From NCBI GenBank assembly GCA_964347975.1, contig CAYGAY010000010.1, positions 22,067-86,066 on the forward strand: a stretch of DNA of 64,000 nucleotides, in the 5' to 3' direction. Every line of letters begins with the position of its first letter. The first letter of the stretch is position 1. Of the stretch, positions 34,428 to 42,083 are shown piece after piece. The DNA comes from Bin87 sp964347975. Lineage in GTDB: Bacteria > Chloroflexota > Dehalococcoidia > Lucifugimonadales > UBA3495. A program made the position numbers and the translations under genes. A model generated the notes under the pieces. The model had not been told where the DNA came from. It saw nothing but the letters and a program-made list of their open reading frames with translations, and made no database searches.

Positions 34428-34650
34428 CTTGGTCATCTCCTGGTTCGATTGCCCAACAGAGTTGGGGAAAGTAAAGGCATTCTAACAGAGGGGAGTTGGA
34501 CGACGCCGGCGAGCGGCCTTATTCCCCGGGGGCGAACCCGGTTGAATCGGTTCGGGCCGACGGCTACAATCGCGGCACCCAGGCGCGCATTCCGAGCGCG
34601 CATTTGAGATTCCCCAACGAACCGTGAACGCCGCCGCTGGAGGTGTAATC

Positions 34651-34851
34651 TTGGCAGACCTGACGAACGCAGAGGTGCGGGCTTTGGCCAACGCCTCGGG
34701 CATCAACATCCCCGACGATTTGCTGCCGGAAGTGCGGGAATCGTTGAACGGCCTGCTGGAAGCGCTGGACGCAGTCACTGAGCCCAACGTAGCCAACATC
34801 GAGCCGTTGCCCATCATCGTTTCTCCAACAGCCCGTAAGATGGAGGCGTGA
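34651..34851 (+). CDS. GatC-like small subunit preceding an amidase
   Basis: A 66-residue protein from TTG 34651, seven bases after GGAGG; the upstream GTG at 34624 lacks a site. The pattern (LTNAEVRALANASGINIPDDLLPEV, NGLLEALDAV, ANIEPLP) resembles GatC or AtzG-like small subunits that wrap around amidase partners. It overlaps the alternative GTG start of the amidase and ends two bases before the chosen one, so translation is coupled. No gatB is present, so a tRNA amidotransferase role is not shown here. Confidence 0.7.
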   Translation: MADLTNAEVRALANASGINIPDDLLPEVRESLNGLLEALDAVTEPNVANIEPLPIIVSPTARKMEA

Positions 34852-34853
34852 CA

Positions 34854-36275
34854 ATGGCAGACCCCAACCTTTGCTACCTCTCCGCGACCGAACTCGGCGA
34901 GCGCATCGCCGCCGGCGATATATCATCGGTTGACGCCACCGAGGCGTACCTGGAAAGAATTTCCCGGTTGGATGGCAACTACGCATCCTACATAACGGTG
35001 ACCGCCGACCGGGCTCGAGAAGATGCCCGCCGCGCCGACGCCGAAATTTCCGCCGGCAACCGACGCGGGCCACTGCACGGGGTGCCCGTTGCCGTCAAGG
35101 ATCAGTTCAACACCGCCGGTATCGTCACCACCAATGGTTCCACCATCCTGGCCGAAAACGTCCCCGACGAGGACGCCACCATCATGGCCCGCCTGCGTGA
35201 CGCCGGCACCGTCCTGCTGGGCAAGCTCAACATGAGCGAGTACGCCAGCGGCGACGCCTTTCGGCATCCCTACGGCCGGCCGCGCAACCCCTGGGATACC
35301 GAACGCAACCCCGGCACTTCCAGCAGCGGGTCGGGAGCGGCGACGGCTGCCTTCCTCTGCGCCACCTCTCTAGGCGAGGACACCGGCGGCAGCATCCGTG
35401 GCCCCGCCGCCTTCTGCGGACTGGTGGGCATTCGCCCTACCTTCGGCCTGGTCAGCCGCCACGGGGTATTCGGCGCCAGTTGGTCCATGGACACCGCAGG
35501 ACCCGTCTCCCGCACCGTTACGGACTGCGCCAACACCCTGGCCGCTATCGCCGGCCACGACCCCAAAGACCCGCAGACTTGGGACGTTCCCGTGCCCGAC
35601 TACGCCGCCGCGCTGGACGGCAACATCAACGGCCTGAAGGTCGGCATCATTACGGAGCGAGTCCACACCGACGCCAACGATCCCGAGGTGCGTGACGCGG
35701 TGATCGCGGCGACGGCGGCGCTGGCTGGCCTGGGCGCCGAGGTTCGAGAGGTGTCCATACCCCTGATCGTCAACTCCTCGGAAATCTCCTATGGCATCAT
35801 CAGCAGCGATGCGGCCATGCTGAACTGGGACATCATTTCCACCGAGCGACTGCGTGAATTGGATCACAACAACCAGGTGCGCCTGCTGATGGGCAGCATC
35901 CTCCCAGCCAAGGTATATCAGAAGTCCATGCGCCTGCGTGATGCCCTCCGCGGGCAGATTCTTGCCGCCCTGGAGGATGTGGACGCGCTGGTGATGCCGA
36001 CGTCTTCCGTCCCGGCCACGTTGATCCCTCAGTCAACCGGCCTGGGCGCCAAGGCGGATGTTATAGCCGGTTTCAAGGGCCGCCGCGGGTTCACGGCGCC
36101 ATTCAACCTGGCTAACCTGCCGGCTTTGTCCATCAACTGCGGGTTCACGGTGTCGGGGCTGCCCATTGGATTGCAAATCGCAGGGCGGGCCTTTGACGAG
36201 ACGACGCTGTTCCGCGCCGCCTACGCCTACGAGCAGGCTACCGACTGGGGGGAGCGGCGTCCGCCCGGCGTATAA
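34854..36275 (+). CDS. amidase signature family enzyme, GatA-like
   Basis: A 473-residue amidase. The Ser-cisSer-Lys triad is readable: Lys82 in VAVKDQF, cis-Ser in GTSSSGSG (154-161, probably Ser157 or 158) and nucleophile Ser180 in EDTGGSIRGPAAFCG. GGAGG lies seven bases before ATG 34854. Together with the GatC-like partner it is either a bipartite amide hydrolase such as AtzE/AtzG (biuret or carboxyethylarginine type) or a divergent GatA. Absence of GatB favours the hydrolase reading. Confidence 0.9.
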   Translation: MADPNLCYLSATELGERIAAGDISSVDATEAYLERISRLDGNYASYITVTADRAREDARRADAEISAGNRRGPLHGVPVAVKDQFNTAGIVTTNGSTILAENVPDEDATIMARLRDAGTVLLGKLNMSEYASGDAFRHPYGRPRNPWDTERNPGTSSSGSGAATAAFLCATSLGEDTGGSIRGPAAFCGLVGIRPTFGLVSRHGVFGASWSMDTAGPVSRTVTDCANTLAAIAGHDPKDPQTWDVPVPDYAAALDGNINGLKVGIITERVHTDANDPEVRDAVIAATAALAGLGAEVREVSIPLIVNSSEISYGIISSDAAMLNWDIISTERLRELDHNNQVRLLMGSILPAKVYQKSMRLRDALRGQILAALEDVDALVMPTSSVPATLIPQSTGLGAKADVIAGFKGRRGFTAPFNLANLPALSINCGFTVSGLPIGLQIAGRAFDETTLFRAAYAYEQATDWGERRPPGV

Positions 36276-36305
36276 TCAGTTCATGCTATTGGAGAGGCTG
36301 CGCTG

Positions 36306-36668
36306 ATGCTGACCGCTGACCACGCCTCGACCGCCGAAGGCTTTCTGGCGGATTCGGACCGGGAGTTTGCGGCGGGGGATGTGCTGCAAGCGTCGGAAAA
36401 GCTGTGGGGCGCCGCCGCTCACGCGATGATGGCGGTGGCCCAGCAGCGTGGCCTGGAGCACGGCGCTCACCGGACGATGATTAACGCGGCCCGGCAGATT
36501 GCCGATGAGCTGGACGATGACCGGCTGCGCCTGGGAATATCGGAGGCGCAGCATTTCCACTCCAATTTTTACAACGGCACGATGGAGCCGGAGGATATTG
36601 AGTATGGCCGCCCGTTAGTGCATCGGTACGTTGCACTGATGTTGGAACTATTGGAGGCAGCAGGATGA
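36306..36668 (+). CDS. PaREP1/HEPN-like helical protein 3
   Basis: A 120-residue helical protein with the family pattern: FLADSDREFAAGDVLQASEK, LWGAAAHAMMAVAQQRG, GAHRTMINAARQIADEL and AQHFHSNFYNGTMEPEDIEY. The conserved H-x-N-F-Y-x-G-x-M block is near residue 85-93. Its TGA overlaps the ATG of the next gene (ATGA), so the two are translationally coupled. This makes it the first gene of a three-gene module ending in a HEPN protein. The related genes at 28595 and 28957 have no such partners. Confidence 0.7.
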   Translation: MLTADHASTAEGFLADSDREFAAGDVLQASEKLWGAAAHAMMAVAQQRGLEHGAHRTMINAARQIADELDDDRLRLGISEAQHFHSNFYNGTMEPEDIEYGRPLVHRYVALMLELLEAAG

Positions 36669-36968
36669 CTGTAAGCGCCGAGGTGACCGATAAAATCGCC
36701 GCCATCGCCAGGGATTTGCTTTACGATAGGTTTGGGGGGTAAGTTCGTGTTTGACCCCATCATCGTGAAACAGAAGGTTGACCACGATGACGAGGAATAC
36801 CTGGAGATATACATTATCTACAAGGGGGATATGAAAAACCTAGACCCCGGGTGGACCGTGGGCTTGGGGCGGCGGATGTTGCCGGCGTTGGAGGAAATCG
36901 GCGTGTCGGAACCTCCGGCCCATTCGTTCGTTGAAAAGTCCGAATGGCTGGCCGGGCCGCCGAAGTAG
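36665..36968 (+). pseudogene. small HEPN-partner protein, interrupted at a G6 run
   Basis: From ATG 36665 the frame reads MTVSAEVTDKIAAIARDLLY DRFGG and meets TAA just after a run of six G (36734-36739). Removing one G restores one frame through KFVFDPIIVKQKVDHDDEE, YLEIYIIYKGD, LDPGWTVGLGRRMLP and SFVEKSEWL to TAG 36966-36968, about 100 residues. The continuous protein looks natural, with alternating beta strands and helices. It lies between the PaREP1-like gene (ATGA overlap) and the HEPN gene (five-base gap) and is probably their dedicated partner. A sequencing slip at the G run, real inactivation, or slippage-based switching are all possible. Confidence 0.7.
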
Positions 36969-36973
36969 GCTGC

Positions 36974-37468
36974 ATGGCACCGCGGGACCTGATTCGGATT
37001 GCTCGCCGCCATGCAACGGGTGACGGAAGGCGAGGCCGGCCTCGCCAGACTGACTTGTGTCGCTCCGCCAGCGCTGCCTACTATGCGATGTTCCATACCC
37101 TAGCCAGATGCAGCGCGGATATGGTAGCCGGGGCCACCCGCGCCCGGCGGAGCCAGCCGGCATGGGAACAAACCTACCGCGCCTTGGAACATGGCCATGC
37201 CAAGAATCAGTGCAGAAACGGCGCTGTGATGCGGCAGTTTCCGCCGGCGATACAGGATTTTGCCAGATATTTCGTCGATATGCAGGGACTGCGCCACTAC
37301 GCCGACTACGCTCCAGTGACGAACCTTGACCGCTCACAGGTGTTGCATCTGCAGGTGTTGCATCTGGTTGACGAAACTGAGCGGATCACTGCCCAATTCA
37401 GCAACACGCCGGCCAGCGACCGCCGCGCTTTCGCCATTTACGCGCTTTTCCGGTTGCGGCGGTATTGA
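36974..37468 (+). CDS. HEPN-domain protein
   Basis: A 164-residue helical protein with the HEPN-type core RSASAAYYAMFHTLARCSADM (about residues 32-52), similar to UPF0332-like proteins where this helix faces a nucleotidyltransferase or nucleic acid. A second half has RYFVDMQGLRHYADY, where His and Tyr recall the R-x4-6-H RNase motif of HEPN toxins, though the canonical arrangement is not certain. It follows the interrupted small gene by five bases. No MNT nucleotidyltransferase is present, so the partner would be the small protein. A toxin-antitoxin or RNA-binding role is inferred. Confidence 0.65.
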   Translation: MAPRDLIRIARRHATGDGRRGRPRQTDLCRSASAAYYAMFHTLARCSADMVAGATRARRSQPAWEQTYRALEHGHAKNQCRNGAVMRQFPPAIQDFARYFVDMQGLRHYADYAPVTNLDRSQVLHLQVLHLVDETERITAQFSNTPASDRRAFAIYALFRLRRY

Positions 37469-37483
37469 GAGGTAATCACCACT

Positions 37484-38833
37484 ATGCCCAACCCTAACGA
37501 ACTTACCGCCGCGCAGGCGGCGCGCGCCATTGCCAACCGGCAGTTGACCGCAGTGGAGCTTGCCGAAGCCTGCCTCACTCGCATCGAGGCGCTGGACGGC
37601 CAGTTGCTGGCCTGGGTCTATGCTGATCGGGATACCGTCCTGGCCGACGCCCGCGCTGCCGATGCAGTAGTGGCGGAAGGTCAACCCCTCGGACCATTGC
37701 ACGGCGTGCCCATTGGCCTGAAGGACATCTACTACACCGCGGGCATTCCCACTCGCGCCGGCAGCGAGGTTTATAAAGACTTCGTGCCGGAATACGATGC
37801 CGCTTCGTGGACTCTGCTCAGGCGAGCCGGCGCGGTGATGCTGGGCAAGACCGTTACCACCGAGTTCGCCTGCCTGGACCCATCACCCACGTTCAATCCC
37901 TGGAACGCGGCGCACACGCCGGGGGGCAGCAGCAGCGGGTCGGCAGTAGCGGTGGCGTCTCGGATGTGCCCGGCGGCGCTGGGTTCGCAGACCGTCGGCT
38001 CCGTGTTGCGGCCGGCGGCTTACAACGGCGTGGTGGGATTCAAGCCCACCTTCGGGCGGGTCAGCCGGCACGGCGTCGTTCCCGTAAGCTGGAACCTGGA
38101 TACCGTTGGCTGGCTGGTGCGGTCGGTGGAGGACGCTGCCCTGTTGCTCCAGGTGACGGCCGGCCCGGACGTGGCCGATCCGGTTTCGTCTCGTCAGCCA
38201 GTAGGCGATTACCTGTCGGCCGTACAAGAGCCGGCGCTCCCGCGTATCGGGCTGCTGCGTCGCTATTTTTATGAGAGGGCGGACGCGGAGACGAGACGGC
38301 ATCTGGACGGCGTCGCGGAGCAACTGGCCCAAGCCGGCGCGGAAATTGAAGAGCTGCCCATGCCCGACAGCATTGAGGAAGCCTACGATGACCAGCGCCT
38401 GATCATGTCAGTGGAAGCGGCGGCGTTCCACGAGCCGATGTACCGCCGGCAGGCCGAAGACTATCAACCCAAACTGCGCGCCATGCTGGCCGAGGGTTTG
38501 CAGGTGGACGGCATCGTGTACGCCCGTGCCCTGGAGCGCCGACGCCGGTTCATCGACGATATGGAGCAGCTTTCCCAGCGTTGCGACGCGATGCTCACGC
38601 CGGCAACGCCTGCGCCGTCCCAGGCCGACCGCACCAACACCGGCGATCCTGCCTTTCAGGGTCCTTGGACCTCCTGCGGGCTGCCGGCCATCGCCCTTCC
38701 TTCGGGTCTGGCGGAGTCGGGGCTGCCGCTGGGGATACAACTGGTGGCCTCGCCCTTCGCTGAGGCACGGCTGCTTTCGGCAGCCGCCTGGTGCGAGGCG
38801 GCGCTGGGGGTGACGCTGACCCCGCCGCTGTAA
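37484..38833 (+). CDS. amidase signature family enzyme
   Basis: A 449-residue amidase paralogous to the one at 34854 but distinct: Lys80 in PIGLKDIYYTAG, the Ser-rich GGSSSGSA loop (147-154) and nucleophile Ser173 in QTVGSVLRPAAYNG. The Val-Leu around the nucleophile instead of Gly-Ile marks a different subgroup. C-terminal CGLPAIALPSG and GLPLGIQLVA are standard. Substrate unknown; indoleacetamide-like or nitrile-derived amides are family possibilities. It follows the HEPN gene by 15 bases but is unlikely to be functionally linked. Confidence 0.92.
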   Translation: MPNPNELTAAQAARAIANRQLTAVELAEACLTRIEALDGQLLAWVYADRDTVLADARAADAVVAEGQPLGPLHGVPIGLKDIYYTAGIPTRAGSEVYKDFVPEYDAASWTLLRRAGAVMLGKTVTTEFACLDPSPTFNPWNAAHTPGGSSSGSAVAVASRMCPAALGSQTVGSVLRPAAYNGVVGFKPTFGRVSRHGVVPVSWNLDTVGWLVRSVEDAALLLQVTAGPDVADPVSSRQPVGDYLSAVQEPALPRIGLLRRYFYERADAETRRHLDGVAEQLAQAGAEIEELPMPDSIEEAYDDQRLIMSVEAAAFHEPMYRRQAEDYQPKLRAMLAEGLQVDGIVYARALERRRRFIDDMEQLSQRCDAMLTPATPAPSQADRTNTGDPAFQGPWTSCGLPAIALPSGLAESGLPLGIQLVASPFAEARLLSAAAWCEAALGVTLTPPL

Positions 38834-38940
38834 CCGGCTCGGTTGGCCATGGCTACCGCCCTTGATACGCTGGCAACGTCATCGAATTTTAGTGTAGGAT
38901 GATGCACCGCAACCGTAACCGCGAACGAGGAGTACCATAA

Positions 38941-40215
38941 ATGGCTACCACCCGCAGCCGCCGTCTGGCCCGCCCGGTTTCCATCGTCGGCGCCGGTCTT
39001 TCCCAGTTCGGCGCGTATCCCGACAAGACCAGCCGAGATCTGTTCGTTGAGGCTTTCCAGGATATGCAGGACAATATCGACACCGGCATATCCCCCCAGG
39101 ACATCGAGGCCGGTTACCTGGGCAACTACTCCGCCGACCTTTTCGAACACCAGGGCCACACTGCTCCCATCATGGCCGATTGGCTGGGAATGACTCCCAC
39201 GCCGATGACTCGCATCGAGAATGCCTGCGCCAGCAGCGGCAGCGCCCTGCGCGAAGGCGTCATGGCTATTGCCAGCGGCATGTACGACGTGGTGTTGGTC
39301 GGCGGCGTGGAAAAGATGACGTCGCTGCCCACCGAGGGCGTTACCGACGTGCTGGCGTCGGCCGCTGACGGGCTGTATGAGGTGCCGGCCGGCCTGACTT
39401 TCCCCGGCATCTTCGGCGCCATCGCCAAGGCCCACATGGATCGTTATGAGACTAACCTGAACCACCTGCTCAAGGTTGGCGTCAAGAACCACGAAAACGG
39501 CAAGCTCAACCCCAAGGCCCAATTCCAGCAGACCGTCCGCGACATGATGGAGCGGCGCAAGGCCCGAGCCGAGCAGCGTGGCGAGCCCGTGCCCGATTGG
39601 GAGGACGAGTTGGATTTCCTCAACGACGCCCGCGCCAACCCATGGATCGCCTGGCCCCTGCGTCTCTACGACTGCGCTCCCATCACGGATGGCGCGTCTT
39701 GCGTACTGCTGGTGGCCAGCGAGATCGCCGGACAGTTTACCGACAAGCCGGTACATATCGCCGGCATCGGCCAGGCCACCGGCCGGCCCCTGCACGATGC
39801 CGAGGAGCTGACCTCCCTGTCGGCGGCGAAGATCGCATCCGCCCAGGCTTACGAAATGGCGGGCATCACTCCTGAACAGGTTGGCGTGGCCGAGGTGCAT
39901 GACTGCTTCACCATCGCCGAAATCGTCGCCAGCGAAGACCTCGGCTTTTTTGCTCCAGGCGAAGGACCCCATGCCGTTGACGAGGGCCGTACCGCGCGCG
40001 ACGGCGACCGCCCCATCAACACCAGCGGGGGCCTGAAAGCCAAGGGTCATCCAGTGGGAGCCAGCGGGGTTGCCCAGGTAATCGAGGTGTACAAGCAGCT
40101 TCGCGGCGAAGCGGGCGACCGCCAACTTGACAATCCCGACCTGGAGTTCGGTCTCACTCACAACGTAGGCGGCACCGGCGGCACCTGCGTCGTCAATGTC
40201 CTACAGCGGGGTTAG
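38941..40215 (+). CDS. thiolase-family acetyl-CoA acetyltransferase (SCP-x type)
   Basis: A 424-residue thiolase-fold enzyme. The acyl-accepting Cys96 is in RIENACASSGSALREG; the second-half motifs are VAEVHDCFTIAE and AKGHPVGASGVAQ, with GGTGGTCVVNVLQ at the end. The subgroup resembles acetyl-CoA acetyltransferases and sterol-carrier-protein-X thiolases that pair with DUF35 proteins. The DUF35 gene follows by ten bases, so the two probably form a complex that condenses or cleaves beta-ketoacyl-CoA. Confidence 0.92.
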   Translation: MATTRSRRLARPVSIVGAGLSQFGAYPDKTSRDLFVEAFQDMQDNIDTGISPQDIEAGYLGNYSADLFEHQGHTAPIMADWLGMTPTPMTRIENACASSGSALREGVMAIASGMYDVVLVGGVEKMTSLPTEGVTDVLASAADGLYEVPAGLTFPGIFGAIAKAHMDRYETNLNHLLKVGVKNHENGKLNPKAQFQQTVRDMMERRKARAEQRGEPVPDWEDELDFLNDARANPWIAWPLRLYDCAPITDGASCVLLVASEIAGQFTDKPVHIAGIGQATGRPLHDAEELTSLSAAKIASAQAYEMAGITPEQVGVAEVHDCFTIAEIVASEDLGFFAPGEGPHAVDEGRTARDGDRPINTSGGLKAKGHPVGASGVAQVIEVYKQLRGEAGDRQLDNPDLEFGLTHNVGGTGGTCVVNVLQRG

Positions 40216-40225
40216 GAGACGTCTG

Positions 40226-40645
40226 ATGACCACCGATGCCGAATCTCGTCCGTTCAACGCCGCGTCGTTCTACGCCTTCCTCAAGGAGGGCAGGTTCATG
40301 GGCGTCCGCTGCCGTGAGAATGGGAACATCTACGCCGAGGCGCGGCCCATGGACCCGGCGAGCCACAGCAGCGATATGGAGTGGCACGAACTGAGCGGCC
40401 GGGCCACTCTCAGCACCTTCACGTGCATATCCGTCGCCCCGGCCTCGCTGGAGGCCAAGGGGTACGGTCGCAACAATCCTTACTGCACCGGCATAGTTAC
40501 GCTGGAGGAGGGGCCGCGCATTTCGGCGCGCATCGCCGGCGTGGATGCGGCGAACCCCCAGAACATTCGCACCGGCATGGCCCTGGCGCTGGACCTCTCC
40601 GACATCGATCCGGAGAATCCGGGTCTCGTGTTCCGGCCGGCATGA
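40226..40645 (+). CDS. OB-fold DUF35 protein, thiolase partner
   Basis: A 139-residue DUF35-type protein: an N-terminal helix (FNAASFYAFLKEGRFMGVRC), a zinc-ribbon position and an OB fold (SGRATLSTFTCISVAP, CTGIVTLEEGPRISARI). In relatives that bind zinc, CxxC pairs sit where this sequence has only one Cys (GVRCRENGNIYAEARP), so the zinc site seems lost. Such proteins dock onto thiolases and stabilise them or channel acyl-CoA. A strong terminator follows. Confidence 0.8.
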   Translation: MTTDAESRPFNAASFYAFLKEGRFMGVRCRENGNIYAEARPMDPASHSSDMEWHELSGRATLSTFTCISVAPASLEAKGYGRNNPYCTGIVTLEEGPRISARIAGVDAANPQNIRTGMALALDLSDIDPENPGLVFRPA

Positions 40646-40687
40646 CCTTGCAGTTCTGACCGACCGCTGACAAATCATCGCATCGAC

Positions 40688-40722
40688 GAGGCCGGCCCGC
40701 CTGGCGGGCCGGCCTCTATTTC
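40688..40722 (+). terminator. intrinsic terminator after thiolase-DUF35
   Basis: GAGGCCGGCCCGCC pairs with GGCGGGCCGGCCTC around a minimal loop and is followed by TATTTC. Confidence 0.75.
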
Positions 40723-40768
40723 AAAGTGAACGGTCGCGCTGATCCCCATGGCGGTCTCCCGCCATGGG

Positions 40769-41245
40769 TCAGGTTGCTCCGGCCCTCTTGCACACGTTGC
40801 ACGTCTTGTCGTACCAAACGTACGCGGAGTTAGGTTCGTGGTACACCTCGAACTGGGATACACTGCGGTATTTGCGACAGTTAAAGCACAGTTCGGTGTG
40901 ATGCGGGTCCAGCTGGGACGGTATTCCTCGCTCTGCGCTGACGTAGGTCTTTCTTATCCGGCGCTTCGAGAAAGGAAGGCGCTGAAGAAAGCGCTCTTCA
41001 AACTTCAGTTTCCACGCCTGGCCGCCGGGCATTGGGCGGAACATCAAGCTCTGCTCGTCATCGGGCTGGCGCTCGTGGATGAAATTAATATAGTCTGCCA
41101 GCCGCTGGTGCATCTTGCCGACGACTTCCTCGTAAGTATCCCCGATAGCAGGTATATCCACCTCAACACAGAACCCTTCCCACGTCTCGGGATTGGCCTG
41201 GGTTCGCTTAATGTAGCAGGTTAGTTGTTGTGGTGTCCTGTTCAC
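40769..41245 (-). CDS. HicB-like N-domain with C-terminal zinc ribbon
   Basis: A 158-residue protein starting at GTG 41245 with AGGAG four bases before. Residues 1-55 resemble a HicB/UPF0150 fold (EGFCVEVDIPAIGDTYEEVV, HQRLADYINFIHE). A basic central part (LKFEERFLQRLPFSKRRIRK) follows, then a probable zinc ribbon with ELCFNCRKY and KTCNVCKRAG. No HicA toxin gene is adjacent. It may be a DNA- or RNA-binding regulator derived from an antitoxin; the combination is not one I can name. Confidence 0.6.
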   Translation of the reverse strand: MNRTPQQLTCYIKRTQANPETWEGFCVEVDIPAIGDTYEEVVGKMHQRLADYINFIHERQPDDEQSLMFRPMPGGQAWKLKFEERFLQRLPFSKRRIRKTYVSAERGIPSQLDPHHTELCFNCRKYRSVSQFEVYHEPNSAYVWYDKTCNVCKRAGAT

Positions 41246-41254
41246 GATACTCCT

Positions 41255-41278
41255 GGGCGATGCCGGCCGGCATCGCCC
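41255..41278. promoter_or_regulatory. 24-base perfect palindrome
   Basis: GGGCGATGCCGG is followed at once by its exact complement, then TTTTAG on the plus side. On the minus strand it ends nine bases before the GTG of the zinc-ribbon protein, overlapping the usual position of an operator. On the plus strand it could be a terminator. Confidence 0.45.
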
Positions 41279-41320
41279 TTTTAGATTTCCCTCTGGGGAG
41301 GACTGGTAGGGGATTCGGGA

Positions 41321-41746
41321 TTAGTCCAGACCGCGCGTGCCTACCCAGCCCGTTTCGGAGACGTCTATCATCTCACCGTTGGGACCTTCATACTTGGTCT
41401 CCACGTTCTGGGTGCGCGGGCCGGTCATACCGGCGTGGAGCGCGTGGTTGACCTCTGCCATGGGATGGGAGTTAGCGGCGAGCAGGCGCGCCTCGGTCTC
41501 CTCAAGGCTCTCGACCTCGAAGCCGATGTGGTGGATGCCTTCCCAGTCCTTGCCGCGCTCGCCGGCCACGGCGTCGCTCTGGAAGTCCAGGATGGCCATG
41601 TTCACGTTGCCGTCGCTGAGCATATAGCCGTTGGCGTTGGCGCTCTCCAGCTTGGCGACTTCACGCAGTCCGAAAACTTCCGAATAGAACTTCGCGGTCT
41701 TTTCGGCGTCGTTGGTGGCGATGGCGATGTGTTTGATCTGAGGCAT
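41321..41746 (-). CDS. VOC (glyoxalase/bleomycin-resistance) family protein 1
   Basis: A 141-residue vicinal-oxygen-chelate protein; AGGAGG six bases before ATG 41746 fixes the start. Metal-site candidates are His6-equivalent in IKHIAIATND, and His/Glu in IHHIGFEVESLEETEA and GEMIDVSETG. The layout KTAKFYSEVFGLREV is typical of methylmalonyl-CoA epimerase or glyoxalase-like modules. Two further VOC genes are at 56725 and 59554. The substrate is not evident. Confidence 0.85.
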   Translation of the reverse strand: MPQIKHIAIATNDAEKTAKFYSEVFGLREVAKLESANANGYMLSDGNVNMAILDFQSDAVAGERGKDWEGIHHIGFEVESLEETEARLLAANSHPMAEVNHALHAGMTGPRTQNVETKYEGPNGEMIDVSETGWVGTRGLD

Positions 41747-41863
41747 TACGTCCCTCCTGTGGCCAAATAGCAAGGCCGGGTTGAATAATCGCTCCCTACG
41801 GGAGTTGATGCGCCAACGATACCACTTTTGCGACGGGCGGGCTAGTCAGCGCCTCCCCTCACG

Positions 41864-42041
41864 CGTACCCGCTTTTGTCATTGCGAGCAAAGCGCGGCAA
41901 TCCCGTCAGCATAGCGGGGCTTGAAGTGGAAAGCCGCTAACGCCGCAACGCTCATACGTACCCACTTTAACCGGCCATTGCTACGCCGGCGAGATTGCCA
42001 CCCCCGTATCAATACGGGGTCGCAATGACAAGGTGGGTACG
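41864..42041. repeat. MITE-like inverted-repeat element, copy 2
   Basis: Terminal CGTACCCGCTTTTGTCATTG and the complementary ...CAATGACAAGGTGGGTACG frame about 178 bases. An internal CGTACCCACTTT near 41960 and a GTATC..GATAC hairpin suggest a nested or recombined copy. No coding capacity. Confidence 0.75.
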
Positions 42042-42083
42042 GGTGAGCGCGCTTCTCCGGGGCTGGCTTGAACTACTGCCGGC

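Noticed and set aside
34651..36275. GatC-like gene plus amidase as a tRNA amidotransferase operon.
   Set aside because: No gatB nearby, and small-subunit/amidase pairs also occur in catabolic hydrolases, so the tRNA role was not assigned.
38656..40161. 501-codon open frame opposite the thiolase.
   Set aside because: Shadow of the thiolase coding strand; crosses the intergenic gap and has no family features.
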